Of a stretch of 64,000 bases of DNA, positions 34,196 to 42,636 are shown piece by piece (the stretch's first letter is position 1; the number at the start of each line of letters is the position of its first letter). The stretch is from Streptomyces sp. man185 (lineage in GTDB: Bacteria > Actinomycetota > Actinomycetes > Streptomycetales > Streptomycetaceae). The translations under genes were made by a program, and so were the position numbers. Below the pieces are notes generated by a model. It was not told where the DNA came from. It did not search any database and saw nothing but the letters and a program-made list of their open reading frames with translations. Where the stretch lies: the NCBI GenBank assembly GCA_002551355.1, contig NTHE01000004.1, forward strand, positions 22,788 to 86,787, read 5' to 3'.

Positions 34196-34595
34196 CTGCC
34201 GTCCCGGAGTACTGCCGTTGGACCCCGGCCGAGCGGGTCCCCTTCTTCAGGAAGCCCGTGTCGTCCACGATCAGCACGGCTTCCGGGTCACCGAGGTGTT
34301 CGACGACGTAATCACGCACGTCGCCGAGGACTTCGTCAGGGTTCCAGTCGCACCGGTTCAGCAGCCGGTGCATGCGGTCGGGAGCCGCGTGGCCGGCTTC
34401 CTCAGCCAGCGTCCAGCCGTTCTTCCGTTCCAGCGGGGCTATCAGGCCCCGCATATACGCCAGCGCTGACTCACGCGGCTCGGACCGGGCAAACCGGTGC
34501 ATGAAACGCTCATGCACCTCGCCCAGACCCGCCGCCCACTTCCTCACAGCACCAAGGTCCCCACCCATATCCAGCCCAACGACCAACCTGCCCAC
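34196..34595 (-). pseudogene. IS701-type transposase, N-terminal part
   Basis: The first 133 or so residues of the IS701-type transposase: GEVHERFMHRFARSEPRESA, AYMRGLIAPLERKNGWTLAE, then DPEAVLIVDDTGFLKKG with the first catalytic Asp of the DDE set (VDDTG). The coding sequence is cut after SGTA by the ISAzo13-family element. Together with 31695-32455 it would make a normal enzyme. Alone neither half can act, so this copy of IS701 is immobile unless another supplies transposase. Confidence 0.85.
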
Positions 34596-34621
34596 CCGTC
34601 ACGCCAAAGGCCGTTGCAGTA

Positions 34622-35450
34622 TCGTTTGTAGCAGAGCGCTGCGGCGAGGCCGAGAAAGGCCAGGTAGTTGCGGGAACGGCGTTCGTAGCGGTGGTTCAAT
34701 CTGCGGTAGCCGGTCAGCCAGGACATGGTCCGCTCGATGACCCATCTGCGGCGGCCTAACCGTTCGCTGGACTCGACTCCCTTGCGGGCGATGCGCACGC
34801 CGATGTGCTTGCCCCATAGCCATTTCCGCAGGTGGGGAACGTCGTAGGCTTTGTCTGCGTGCAAGCGCTGGGGCTTGAAGTACCGGCCGCGGTGGGGGTC
34901 GTGTCTCGTTTGGTGGCCCTCGACCATCGGCTTCAGCGCGAGGCTGTCGTGGGTGTTGGCCGCGGAGAGGCCGACGAGGAGGGGCACTCCGTTCGCGTCC
35001 GACAGGACGTGCATCTTGGAACCCGGCTTACCCCGGTCCACGGGGCACGGACCTGTGAGTTCGCCCCTTTTCTAGCCCTCACGTGGGCGGAATCGAGCAC
35101 GGCCCGGGACAGGTCGAGCAGGCCGGCGTCGTCCAGGCGGTGCAGGATCTCCTCGTGCAGCCGGCCCCAGACACCGGCTCTCGACCAGATCAGGAACCTG
35201 CGGTGGGCCGTCGACTTCGATATCCCGAAGCACGGCGGCAGTGCCCGCCAGGCGCATCCGCTGACCAGGACATAGATGATCGCCGCGAACAGCGTCTCAT
35301 CAGGCGTGTCCTGCGTCCCGCCGCCCTGCGGCCTCACCTTCGACGGCGGGATCAGCGGCTCCGCGATCTCCCACAACCCGTCCGGAACAATCCAACTCCA
35401 CGTACCCCGCCCCATGATGGGCCCAACGAGCCAGCACCACATAGGACACG
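34622..35450 (-). mobile_element. IS5-family (IS427-type) element, 3' end truncated
   Basis: Two overlapping frames encode one transposase. The first (35442 down to about 35065) carries IAEPLIPPSK, DETLFAAIIYVLVSGCAWRA and HRRFLIWSRAGVWGRLHEEI. The second (from 35070 down) carries PVDRGKPGSKMHVLSDANGV, ADKAYDVPHLRKW and RWVIERTMSWLTGYRRLNHRYE with the catalytic Asp and Glu. The switch occurs at A AAA GGG (35064-35071, minus strand), a slippery site for programmed -1 frameshifting known in this group. The last codons (ALCYKR) run into the IS701 end, so the terminal repeat on that side is lost. Confidence 0.8.
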
Positions 35451-35690
35451 GTCTTATTGTCCCGACGGAAAGGTGCCATCGGCGGAGGGGCGAACATCAA
35501 CGGCAGTATGGACAGGATGTCCGTGCTGTCCGACAACCTCTATCAGGAGAACGGGTGGAGGAGCAGCGCGACGAACACCGACCTCGTCCCCCCCCTGGGC
35601 GCTCACCGTCACCGTCATCTGCGCTCGCCCCGTCTGACGCGCGCAACGGGCCTGGGATTTCCCCGTACGGACCGGAGCCGATCCGCTCGG
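35451..35690. other. Short intergenic stretch
   Basis: No gene supported. It joins the insertion-sequence nest to the HxlR gene; a short minus-strand frame starting MSDSTDILSILPLMFAPPP near 35536 has no ribosome site and runs into the IS5-type element. Confidence 0.35.
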
Positions 35691-36104
35691 TCAGCGGATC
35701 CCGGAGTCGGGGTATTCGGCGTCCCACTCCCGACGCGCCCGCGCGATGTCGCCGCGGTGCTCCGCCGACCAGTCCGCGAGGGCCTTCACCAGATGGGTGA
35801 GGTTGTGGCCCATCGCCGTGAGTTCGTAGTCGACCCGGGGCGGAACCGTCGGGTGCACGGTCCGGTCGATCAACCCGTCCCGTTCCAGACGGCGCACGGT
35901 GAGTGTCAGCATGCGCTGCGAAATGCATGGGACGGCGCGCTGTAGTTGCCGGAAGCGTCGCACGCCCCGGGCCAGTTCGACGAGCACCAGGACCGACCAC
36001 TTGTCCCCGATCCGGTCGAGGACCTCCCGGATTCCGCAGTCCTCATGTTCTTCGCCGCACGTGACGACGGGGGGAGTGGTTACCCCGGTGTGCCCCACTG
36101 ACAT
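35691..36104 (-). CDS. HxlR-family transcriptional regulator
   Basis: A 137-residue winged-helix regulator. [20 protein letters not shown] and [20 protein letters not shown] form the HxlR DNA-binding core, and [20 protein letters not shown] the wing. A conserved cysteine at residue 23 (DCGI), and others nearby, may sense oxidants or electrophiles as in HypR or QorR. It is divergent from the NAD(P)-binding protein gene at 36187, the classic arrangement for HxlR control of a redox enzyme. The 82-base space between them contains an imperfect inverted repeat around 36124-36143. Confidence 0.85.
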   Translation of the reverse strand: MSVGHTGVTTPPVVTCGEEHEDCGIREVLDRIGDKWSVLVLVELARGVRRFRQLQRAVPCISQRMLTLTVRRLERDGLIDRTVHPTVPPRVDYELTAMGHNLTHLVKALADWSAEHRGDIARARREWDAEYPDSGIR

Positions 36105-36186
36105 CGAAGTGCCTCCTTACGTGCGTCCGTGGGAACGCACAGGATGATCCTGGATACCGAAGAACCTATCGGAAGGGAACATCTCG

Positions 36187-37008
36187 ATGATCCTGGTCAC
36201 CGGAGCAGCCGGCGCCTTGGGTACGCTGATCGCCGAACGGCTGGTCGGCCGCGATGACACCGTCCTCGGGACGCGCACTCCCCAGCGGGTCCGGGTCGGG
36301 CTGCCCGTCCGCCACGTCGACTTCGACGTTCCCGCCACCCTTGTCCCGGCTTTCGAGGGCGTCGACGTACTCCTGCTGATCTCCGCGGGCTACGGCGAGG
36401 ACGACGTGGTCACGGCCCGTCACGGAGCCGCCCTCGACGCCGCCGCCGAGGCGGGGGTGGGACACGTCGTCTACACGAGCCTCACCGCCGACGGTGACCA
36501 CCTCTCGTACGCCCTCCCGCACCGCTGGACCGAGCGCCGGCTGCGGGAGGGCAGGCCGAACTGGACCATCCTGCGCAACGGCCTCTACGCGGAGTTGCTG
36601 GCCGGGCTCACGGTGCCGCCCACGGACGGACGGATCACCGCCCCACTGGGCGAGGGCCGACTGGCGGCCGTCGCCCGGGCGGACCTGGCCGAGGCCGCTG
36701 CACGAGTAGTGCTGGACGCCCCCGCCCACGCACGGCGCATCTACGAACTCGTCGGCGAGGAGGCTGTGGGCGGCGCCGAGCTCGCCCGCGCCCACGGCCC
36801 GGACGTCACCTACGAGCCGGTGACCCTCGCCCGGGCGCGTGCGCACCTGGCCGCCTCCGGTGCCGAACCGTTCCAAGTGCCGATGCTGGTGAGCACTTGC
36901 TCCGCCGTGGCGGCCGGGTTCATGTCCCGCACCGGTGGCGACCTGCGCCACCTACTGGGGCGCGCGCCCCTCCCGCCGCTCGCGGCGGCCTTCCCGCAGA
37001 GGGGTTGA
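36187..37008 (+). CDS. NmrA-like NAD(P)-binding protein (atypical SDR)
   Basis: A 273-residue cytoplasmic Rossmann-fold protein. The nucleotide loop ILVTGAAGALGTLIAERLVG opens the sequence; the following GTRTPQR places an Arg for NADP phosphate contact. HVVYTSLTADGDH is the central SDR strand region, and WTERRLREGRPNWTILRNGL the usual NmrA-type segment. It matches quinone oxidoreductase-like (QOR2/azoreductase-type) proteins often controlled by HxlR regulators. GGAAGGGAA precedes the ATG. It is probably induced by reactive quinones or similar compounds through the HxlR protein; that part is inference. Confidence 0.85.
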   Translation: MILVTGAAGALGTLIAERLVGRDDTVLGTRTPQRVRVGLPVRHVDFDVPATLVPAFEGVDVLLLISAGYGEDDVVTARHGAALDAAAEAGVGHVVYTSLTADGDHLSYALPHRWTERRLREGRPNWTILRNGLYAELLAGLTVPPTDGRITAPLGEGRLAAVARADLAEAAARVVLDAPAHARRIYELVGEEAVGGAELARAHGPDVTYEPVTLARARAHLAASGAEPFQVPMLVSTCSAVAAGFMSRTGGDLRHLLGRAPLPPLAAAFPQRG

Positions 37009-37419
37009 CCTCGGTCGCGGGAGCCGCAGGACCGTTGGTGCCCCACCAGCCGTCCTGCTCTCCGGCCGGCCGGATGTCTTCGCCTCGACGCAGGGAGCGG
37101 CACCCCGACCTCCCTCCTGGAACGTCGGGGTGGAGATCTGTGTCCGGCGTGTCCCAGGCGCCTTCCGGCGCAGAATCCGGCCCCGGTTCCTTACGGAGGC
37201 CCTGGGCCTCTTCGGGATGCCCACGGTGGGGTCCGTCGGCGTCCCGAACGGCGTCCACTCGCTGGCGAGGGGTGGCCCGCGTACCGCTCGCGAAGGCCCT
37301 CGCGCCCTCGCCCGCCCGAGGCTCCGTCCCGAGTGCCGGGTGCGGGAGGCCAGGCACGGGTTCGTGTGCCCGTGCACCTCTCCGTGTCGCTCCCCATCGG
37401 GTGGGGCGTGCGTGCGGGT
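37009..37419. other. No gene seen
   Basis: About 410 bases between convergent genes. Several frames are open because of the high GC content, but none has a ribosome site or recognisable sequence. Confidence 0.4.
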
Positions 37420-38079
37420 TCAACAGATCCGACTGTGCTCGCCGTCGACCACCAGGACCTCGCCGTCCTTCAAGGTGCGGTACGGCACGCCCTCTTCGGC
37501 GTACCGGTCGGCGACCCGGTTCAGGACCTCGCTCTCCGGGTGGTCGGGCGAGTCGACGTGGGGCACGACGGCGTAGGGCAGGACGCCGAGCCCCTTCACG
37601 ACGGGACGCGCGGAGGCGCCGTAGGCGACCCCAACCTCCCGCGGGTCGTCACACTGGTCCAGGCCGCTGAGGTCCGGTGCCAACACGCAGACGCCGGCGC
37701 TGTAACCGGCGTAGACGAGGGAGTTTTCGCCCACCATCCGGGTCAGCACCGCGTCCGCGCGGCTGAGGGAGAGCGCGTAGCGCAGGACGAACGCGTTCCC
37801 GCCGCGGACCCAGACCATCCGTACTCCGTCGAGCACGTGCGCGACGGCCGTCTCCGGCCGGCCGAAGTACGTCCGCAGGTCCAGTTCGGCGGGACGCATG
37901 CCGAGTCCGGCCAGGGCGTCCATCTCCCGTTCCACCCCCTCCCGGCGCGCACCGGGTGACAGGGCGTCCAGTGCGTTGGCGACGACGGCCACCGGGCATC
38001 CGGCGGCGTCGTTCCCCAGGAGGGCGGTCAGCTCCCCGACCTGGTCGCCGCTCCGGAAGGAGGAAAGGCACATGCGCAT
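37420..38079 (-). CDS. Peptidase E-like (family S51) protein
   Basis: A 219-residue protein with the class I glutamine amidotransferase-like fold. LVYAGYSAGVCVLAPDLSGL carries the S51 nucleophile motif GxSAG, VRGGNAFVLRYAL is the usual preceding block, and PHVDSPDHPES supplies the histidine region. Peptidase E of Salmonella cleaves Asp-X dipeptides; many actinomycete relatives are uncharacterised. No signal peptide, so cytoplasmic. The start is taken at MRMCLSSF; the frame is open upstream without homology. It is not linked to a neighbour by overlap, and no box is present. Confidence 0.8.
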   Translation of the reverse strand: MRMCLSSFRSGDQVGELTALLGNDAAGCPVAVVANALDALSPGARREGVEREMDALAGLGMRPAELDLRTYFGRPETAVAHVLDGVRMVWVRGGNAFVLRYALSLSRADAVLTRMVGENSLVYAGYSAGVCVLAPDLSGLDQCDDPREVGVAYGASARPVVKGLGVLPYAVVPHVDSPDHPESEVLNRVADRYAEEGVPYRTLKDGEVLVVDGEHSRIC

Positions 38080-38453
38080 GCACGGATCGTACGGCTCTCT
38101 CGCGGCCCGGTACCGACGCCCGGCGGGCGTCGCGTGCCGCAGCGGGCCCCCCGGGAGCACAAGCAACCGTTTCGCCGCACGCGCCGCCGGCAGGATCGCC
38201 TCGCCCGGACCGCGGGGGGAACCCGGCAGGGAGCCGAAGGGCTTCGAAATGCATGCCCATGGGTACTCAGGCTCTGTACTCAAATCCCTCCCGAGTATGG
38301 CTCTCCGTGCGTACCGCTGCATAGCGTTGCCGTTAATCGTTCGCCTGGCGACCTGGTGTCGATCGTTTTCCTCGTGTTTTTCGAAGGAATGGATCACCGA
38401 ATCGTCCCGCCTGTTCGACGGGGCGATCCACGTTGTCTACCCGGAGGTACTGC
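38080..38453. other. Upstream region of the methyltransferase gene
   Basis: About 370 bases. GTACTCA occurs twice (38263-38269 and 38276-38282), recalling the right half of the shared box, but the GAGYA half is missing at both. No other gene is seen. Confidence 0.35.
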
Positions 38454-39488
38454 GTGCTTGTCAATGGTGTTCTCCCCGTCACCTCGGCGAAGACCGGGAC
38501 GGCTTCCGTAAGGTCGCAACTCGACGGCTTCAGGCGGCTGGTGGCCACAGCGGACCGGCATGCCCTGGGGTCGGGGCTGGTTCCCTTCGAAATGGAGAAA
38601 TCGATCAGGCGATTCGTGGCCGAACTCGAACTCGTCTTGAACTCCGTGATCGGCGACGAGGCCAACATCCCGCCCGCTCGCGCAAAAGCAGTGGGCGAGC
38701 GCGTGCAGGCGGAACTCCTGCCGTACCTGCTCATGTCGCGCAATGCGGAGAGGTGGTACGCCAAGCCCCGGGGACATGCCGGCGACTACCTCACCATTGC
38801 GCAGATGTACGAAGACCGCGAGGAGGGTTTCGGGCGGATCGGACGCCTGATCGACCGGAGCTTCCTCCAGATGCGGGCCGTCCGTGCGGTGAGGAACCGC
38901 AGGGACCTCCTCAGTCGGCGGTTGGAGGGGCTCGCGGCCACCGCGGAAGCGGCCCCCGCTCGGGTGACCAGCCTAGCCTGCGGGCCCGCGCAGGAGGTTG
39001 CGGACGTCATGCGGCGCCTCGCGACGCCCGACCGGCTCGACGTTACCCTGGTAGACAACGACCCGGCCGCCCTGAGGTACGCGGCGACGGGTGTTCGCAA
39101 CGTCCAACCGGGCGCCACCATGAGAACGATCAAGGCGAACCTCATCAAGGTGTCGCTCGACCCCGGCGCCCAAGTGCTGCCGGGGGACCAGGACCTCGTC
39201 TACTCGATCGGGCTGATCGACTACTTCGACGACAACCTGGTCGTGGCGCTGATGAACGCCGCTCACCGCTCCCTGGCGCCGGGAGGGCGGCTCATCCTGG
39301 GAAACTTCCACCCGAGCAATCCGTCCAAGGCCGTCATGGACCACGTCCTCGACTGGCGGCTGAACCACCGCACTCTGGAGGAACTCGACCTGCTGCTGCA
39401 GGCCTCGGACTTCCGACGTCCCTCGGTCGACTCGTGGTTCGAGGAGGAGGGCATCAACCTGTTCGTCGAATGCGTGAAGCACGGGTGA
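38454..39488 (+). CDS. SAM-dependent methyltransferase (EF-type, hydroxypalmitate methyl ester family)
   Basis: A 344-residue protein. The N-terminal helical domain ends in the hallmark YAKPRGHAGDYLTIAQMY. The Rossmann domain follows: VTSLACGPAQEVADVMRRL (motif I), DVTLVDNDPAALRYA (SAM-ribose acidic residue), QDLVYSIGLIDYFDDN (motif IV) and GGRLILGNFHPSNP. The layout matches proteins annotated as extracellular factor 3-hydroxypalmitic acid methyl ester biosynthesis, but the substrate here is unproven. CGGAGG lies six bases before the GTG at 38454, which is preferred to a TTG seven codons upstream. A long perfect terminator hairpin follows. Confidence 0.75.
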   Translation: MLVNGVLPVTSAKTGTASVRSQLDGFRRLVATADRHALGSGLVPFEMEKSIRRFVAELELVLNSVIGDEANIPPARAKAVGERVQAELLPYLLMSRNAERWYAKPRGHAGDYLTIAQMYEDREEGFGRIGRLIDRSFLQMRAVRAVRNRRDLLSRRLEGLAATAEAAPARVTSLACGPAQEVADVMRRLATPDRLDVTLVDNDPAALRYAATGVRNVQPGATMRTIKANLIKVSLDPGAQVLPGDQDLVYSIGLIDYFDDNLVVALMNAAHRSLAPGGRLILGNFHPSNPSKAVMDHVLDWRLNHRTLEELDLLLQASDFRRPSVDSWFEEEGINLFVECVKHG

Positions 39489-39520
39489 GCCGGCCGCGCT
39501 CCCGGCCGCTGGGAACGCGC

Positions 39521-39558
39521 GGACGTGCGGCGGACCCCACCGGGTCCGCCGCACGTCC
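39521..39558. terminator. Bidirectional hairpin terminator
   Basis: A perfect 17-bp stem (39521-39537 with 39542-39558) and four-base loop lie between the convergent methyltransferase and FAD oxidoreductase genes. Confidence 0.85.
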
Positions 39559-39569
39559 GTGTGCCGCCG

Positions 39570-40949
39570 CTACGGGAGCGGTACGGAGAAGGGGCCGCCG
39601 AAGACGCCCTTCGGGTCGTGGCGCTGCTTGACGTCCTGGAGCTTACGGAAGGTCTCCTCGTCCCAGAACGAGGCCGTCTGCTCCGGAGAGTCCACATCAT
39701 CGAAGAAATTGACGGGACGCTGATCCCCTGTCCAAGGGGCCAGCGAGGCGAGGATGCCGTCGGACAGGGCGGGGACGACCTCGCGGAGCTCGTCGGGGAA
39801 CAGCCCGATGACGTCCACGAGGAAGGCGGCGTCACGGCCGCTGACGGAGTTGGGGGAGCCGGGCCGACGTGCGAACGCGCCGCCGAGCTGCCGCAGTTCG
39901 ACGATAGGGAGGGGCAGGTCGGCGTGCGGTCCGGCGACGGACAGGAGCGTGTCGACCGCCTCGGCGGTCAGTTCCCGCAGGAAGGCGCCCTGGGTCCAGC
40001 TCGGCATCGGCTGGGTCGGGTCGCTGTGGACGGCGGCGATGCTGCTGTAGGGCATCTCCGCCACCGCGTCCAGCAGGACGGGGGCCGCGTTACGCATCGG
40101 CGCGAGGACCTCCAGCCCCTCCTCTTCCGAGCCGAGGTGGGCCACGCGCAGGTGGACGCTGCACTTTCCGCGCAGGGGCTCGGGGATCTCCGGCAGTGGG
40201 GGCAGCCGCAGCAGGGCTACGGAGGTGGAGGTGGCCTCCGACAGGCCAGCCGACCACTCGCGGTAGGCGTGCAGGACCTCCGAGGCGTGATCGCCGGAGT
40301 AGTAGATACCGCCGCCGTAGAGGCGGGCCACGGGCACGAGGCGGAACTCGATCGCCGTGACCACCCCGAGCGATCCCTTGCCACCGCCGAGCAGCGCGCC
40401 GAAGAGGTCGGAGTCCTCGTGGGGGCCGACCGTGCGGATTTCGCCGTCGGCGGTTACTACCTCGATGCGCAGGACGTGGTCGGCTGCCGCGCCGTAGCTG
40501 CGCAGCAGCGGACCCAGACCGCCGCCCAGGGTGTAGCCGACCACGCCCACGAGGGGCGAGGAGCCGTTGAGCGGAGCTAGTCCGTGGGGGGTCGCGGCGT
40601 CCAGGACCTGCTGCCACACCGCGCCCGCCGACACCCGCGCGGTGCCAGAAGCCGCGTCCACGGACACGTCCGCCATGCGGCGCGTGGTGATCACGACTCC
40701 TTCCCGCGGCGTACCGGTGTGCCCGGTGGCGAGGACGGAGACCTGCAGCCCCTGGGAGGCGGCGAAGGAGATGGCGTGGGCCACGTCCTCCGTGCTGGTA
40801 GCGCCGACGATGACCGAGGGAGCATGCCGGGCGGCCACGTTGAAACCGAAGAGCTCACCCGCTGCGCCGGGGTCCGAGGGGAGGAACACCGGGCCGTCGA
40901 CCCGCTGGGCGAGCTCTTCCACAGTCGTGGCAGGCGGTGTGATGCTCAT
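39570..40949 (-). CDS. FAD-binding oxidoreductase (PCMH/BBE type)
   Basis: A 459-residue flavoenzyme of the berberine-bridge-enzyme-like group. The FAD domain includes PSVIVGATSTEDVAHAISFA, LATGHTG in place of the usual RSGGH, so the histidine that can bind FAD covalently is kept, and VGYTLGGGLGPLLRSYGAAA. The C-terminus shows the BBE helix (RKLQDVKQRHDPKGVFGGPF), ending in the FG region that closes the active site; the usual Asn of DPxNxF is Gly here. Such enzymes oxidise alcohols, sugars or tailored metabolites. AAGGAG precedes the ATG at 40949. The box at 41057 lies upstream, so it may belong to the shared regulon. Confidence 0.85.
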   Translation of the reverse strand: MSITPPATTVEELAQRVDGPVFLPSDPGAAGELFGFNVAARHAPSVIVGATSTEDVAHAISFAASQGLQVSVLATGHTGTPREGVVITTRRMADVSVDAASGTARVSAGAVWQQVLDAATPHGLAPLNGSSPLVGVVGYTLGGGLGPLLRSYGAAADHVLRIEVVTADGEIRTVGPHEDSDLFGALLGGGKGSLGVVTAIEFRLVPVARLYGGGIYYSGDHASEVLHAYREWSAGLSEATSTSVALLRLPPLPEIPEPLRGKCSVHLRVAHLGSEEEGLEVLAPMRNAAPVLLDAVAEMPYSSIAAVHSDPTQPMPSWTQGAFLRELTAEAVDTLLSVAGPHADLPLPIVELRQLGGAFARRPGSPNSVSGRDAAFLVDVIGLFPDELREVVPALSDGILASLAPWTGDQRPVNFFDDVDSPEQTASFWDEETFRKLQDVKQRHDPKGVFGGPFSVPLP

Positions 40950-41056
40950 TAGGACTCCTTGTTGTGACCCGGGTGCCACCACTGGGGATTCCAAGGCTCG
41001 ACGGGTCGGGAACGATGTCTGTGAAGCAATCCTCCGACGGTGCGGGAAGGGTCGAT

Positions 41057-41072
41057 TGAGTAATGGATGCTC
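41057..41072 (-). promoter_or_regulatory. GAGYA-N5-TRCTC box for the FAD oxidoreductase gene
   Basis: Minus strand GAGCATCCATTACTCA, 107 bases from the start codon. GAGGAT follows after 22 bases. It lies back to back with the box at 41129. Confidence 0.6.
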
Positions 41073-41128
41073 AAACCCCCTCGAAGCGGTCGCACCCTCT
41101 CCGGGGCGGGGTGCCCCACCCGCCAGAG

Positions 41129-41144
41129 CAGTAGGCGCTACTCA
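41129..41144 (+). promoter_or_regulatory. GAGYA-N5-TRCTC-like box for the lyase gene
   Basis: CAGTAGGCGCTACTCA, one mismatch in the left half, 93 bases before the start. The -10 at the usual distance (TCATCT) is weak. Confidence 0.5.
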
Positions 41145-41237
41145 TGACGACCGTGCCCCAGCGGGTGTCATCTTGCGCTACCCGCGAGTTCGAGGCACCG
41201 CCCCCAGGTGGGGGTGCCCTGCAAGACAGGAGGGGCG

Positions 41238-42467
41238 ATGAGAGCGACGTTGGCCCGCATCAGAACCGGCATCGTGGCCGGTGCGGCGGTTCTGGCGGCA
41301 GGAATCACCCTGACGACACTCCCCACATCATCGGCGCAGGCGGCGCCTGCAGGAGTTCTCCGCACACTGGACTGGGAGGCCGCAGCAGATCGTACGATCC
41401 CTGGAGCCGCACCTCAGGGCTTCATCAAGCAATGGACCAACGGAAATGGGCCCGAACTGGTCGGCTCGCCTACACGGGACGGCTCGTCCGCCGCGCGCTT
41501 CCAGCTCGACGTCGGCGACCCTCTGGTCTCCAACGGAAAGCGCACGGAGATCAGCCAGCCGGACAACCAGACCCTCAACGCGGAGCGCTGGTACGGCTTC
41601 AGCATTAACCTCCCCTCCAGCTGGGCCTACGACACCTCCGCGGAGATCGTCAGCCAGTGGCACCAGTGCGACTCCGGCTGCCCCGGGGGCTCGCCCCCCC
41701 TGGCCCTGCTGACCGACGAGGGCCGTTGGAAGGTCGACTTCCGGGGCGAGATGATCGACCTGGGTGCGTACGCGACGGCCAAGTGGACCGACTGGGCCTT
41801 CCACGTCAAGTGGCGCACCGACGGTTCCGGACTGCTGGATGTGTGGCGGGACGGAGCCAAGGTGCTGACCCGGACCGGCGCGACGCACGACGGGGGCCCC
41901 CGCTCGCCGTACTTCAAGTTCGGCATCTACAAGTGGGACTGGAACAAGGGAACCGCCACCCGCACCTCCCAGCGCGTCATGTACTACGACTCGCTGAGGA
42001 TCGGGGACGCCCAGGCCACGTTCGACGACGTTAACCCCGGACGTGGCGGCACCACGCCCGGCTCGTGCACGGGGCAGAAGCAGACCCCCATTGGGGCCTT
42101 TGCTAACACCACCGAGGCCATCAACCCCCCGGCGCAGGCCATCGACGATAATCTCGCCACCCGCTGGTCGGGCCAGGGCTTCGGCGCTGCCCTTACCGTC
42201 GACCTCGGTTCGGCTCGATCCGTGTGCGGGACGAGCGTGGCCTGGCACATGGGTGACCAGCGCTGGAACGACTACACGGTGTACACCTCCACGGACAACG
42301 TGAACTACACCAAGGCATGGGAGGGCCGCAGCTCCGGCACCACCACGGCGCCCGAGACCGTCCAGTTCCCCCAGGGGGCTCGCAACGCCCGGTACGTCAA
42401 GATCGCCTTCTGGCAGAACCCGCAGAACGACTGGGCCAGCATCACCGAGGCCCAGATCATCGGCTGA
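41238..42467 (+). CDS. Secreted polysaccharide lyase-like protein with an F5/8 type C domain
   Basis: A 409-residue protein. Signal peptide with cleavage near AQAAPAG. Residues about 40-265 form a jelly-roll resembling the heparin lyase I / glucuronan lyase group (RFQLDVGDPLVSNGKRTEIS, YGFSINLPSSWAYDTS, EIVSQWHQCDSG, YFKFGIYKWDW). Residues about 280-409 form an F5/8 type C (discoidin, CBM32-like) module: AIDDNLATRWSGQGFG, LTVDLGSARSVCG, AWHMGDQRWNDYTVY, FWQNPQNDWASITEAQ. That module is strikingly similar to the N-terminal module of the phosphoesterase at 51693. It is predicted to bind and cut a polysaccharide outside the cell. Confidence 0.85.
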   Translation: MRATLARIRTGIVAGAAVLAAGITLTTLPTSSAQAAPAGVLRTLDWEAAADRTIPGAAPQGFIKQWTNGNGPELVGSPTRDGSSAARFQLDVGDPLVSNGKRTEISQPDNQTLNAERWYGFSINLPSSWAYDTSAEIVSQWHQCDSGCPGGSPPLALLTDEGRWKVDFRGEMIDLGAYATAKWTDWAFHVKWRTDGSGLLDVWRDGAKVLTRTGATHDGGPRSPYFKFGIYKWDWNKGTATRTSQRVMYYDSLRIGDAQATFDDVNPGRGGTTPGSCTGQKQTPIGAFANTTEAINPPAQAIDDNLATRWSGQGFGAALTVDLGSARSVCGTSVAWHMGDQRWNDYTVYTSTDNVNYTKAWEGRSSGTTTAPETVQFPQGARNARYVKIAFWQNPQNDWASITEAQIIG

Positions 42468-42472
42468 ACCAC

Positions 42473-42500
42473 CCCGTGCCGGGCCCCCGCCCGGCACGGG
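42473..42500. terminator. Terminator of the lyase gene
   Basis: A perfect 12-bp stem (42473-42484 with 42489-42500) and four-base loop, starting five bases after the stop codon. Confidence 0.8.
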
Positions 42501-42636
42501 CTTCACCGATCTCACAAGGATCCGCCGGTCGCAACCATCGTCGCAGGCTGCCCCGACAGCCCCCCACCGAGGGCCTGCCCGCCGACGACCTCCTCACCGC
42601 GCTTCCCGGGGGGACACGTAGGACAGGAGAAGAAAC

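Larger units (their letters stand above)
31532..34621. mobile_element. IS701-family element, interrupted by an ISAzo13-family element
   Basis: The ends are matching inverted repeats beginning TACTGCAACGGCCTTTGG, at 31532 and, inverted, ending at 34621; they agree over about 34 bases with one difference. No target duplication is seen (TTAG on the left, TCGT on the right). The right end abuts an IS5-type element whose transposase it truncates, so a deletion has occurred on the left side. Confidence 0.8.

Noticed and set aside
38254..38282. Two GTACTCA half-sites upstream of the methyltransferase gene as boxes
   Set aside because: The GAGYA half is missing at both and no -10 at the proper spacing was convincing; kept only as a remark.
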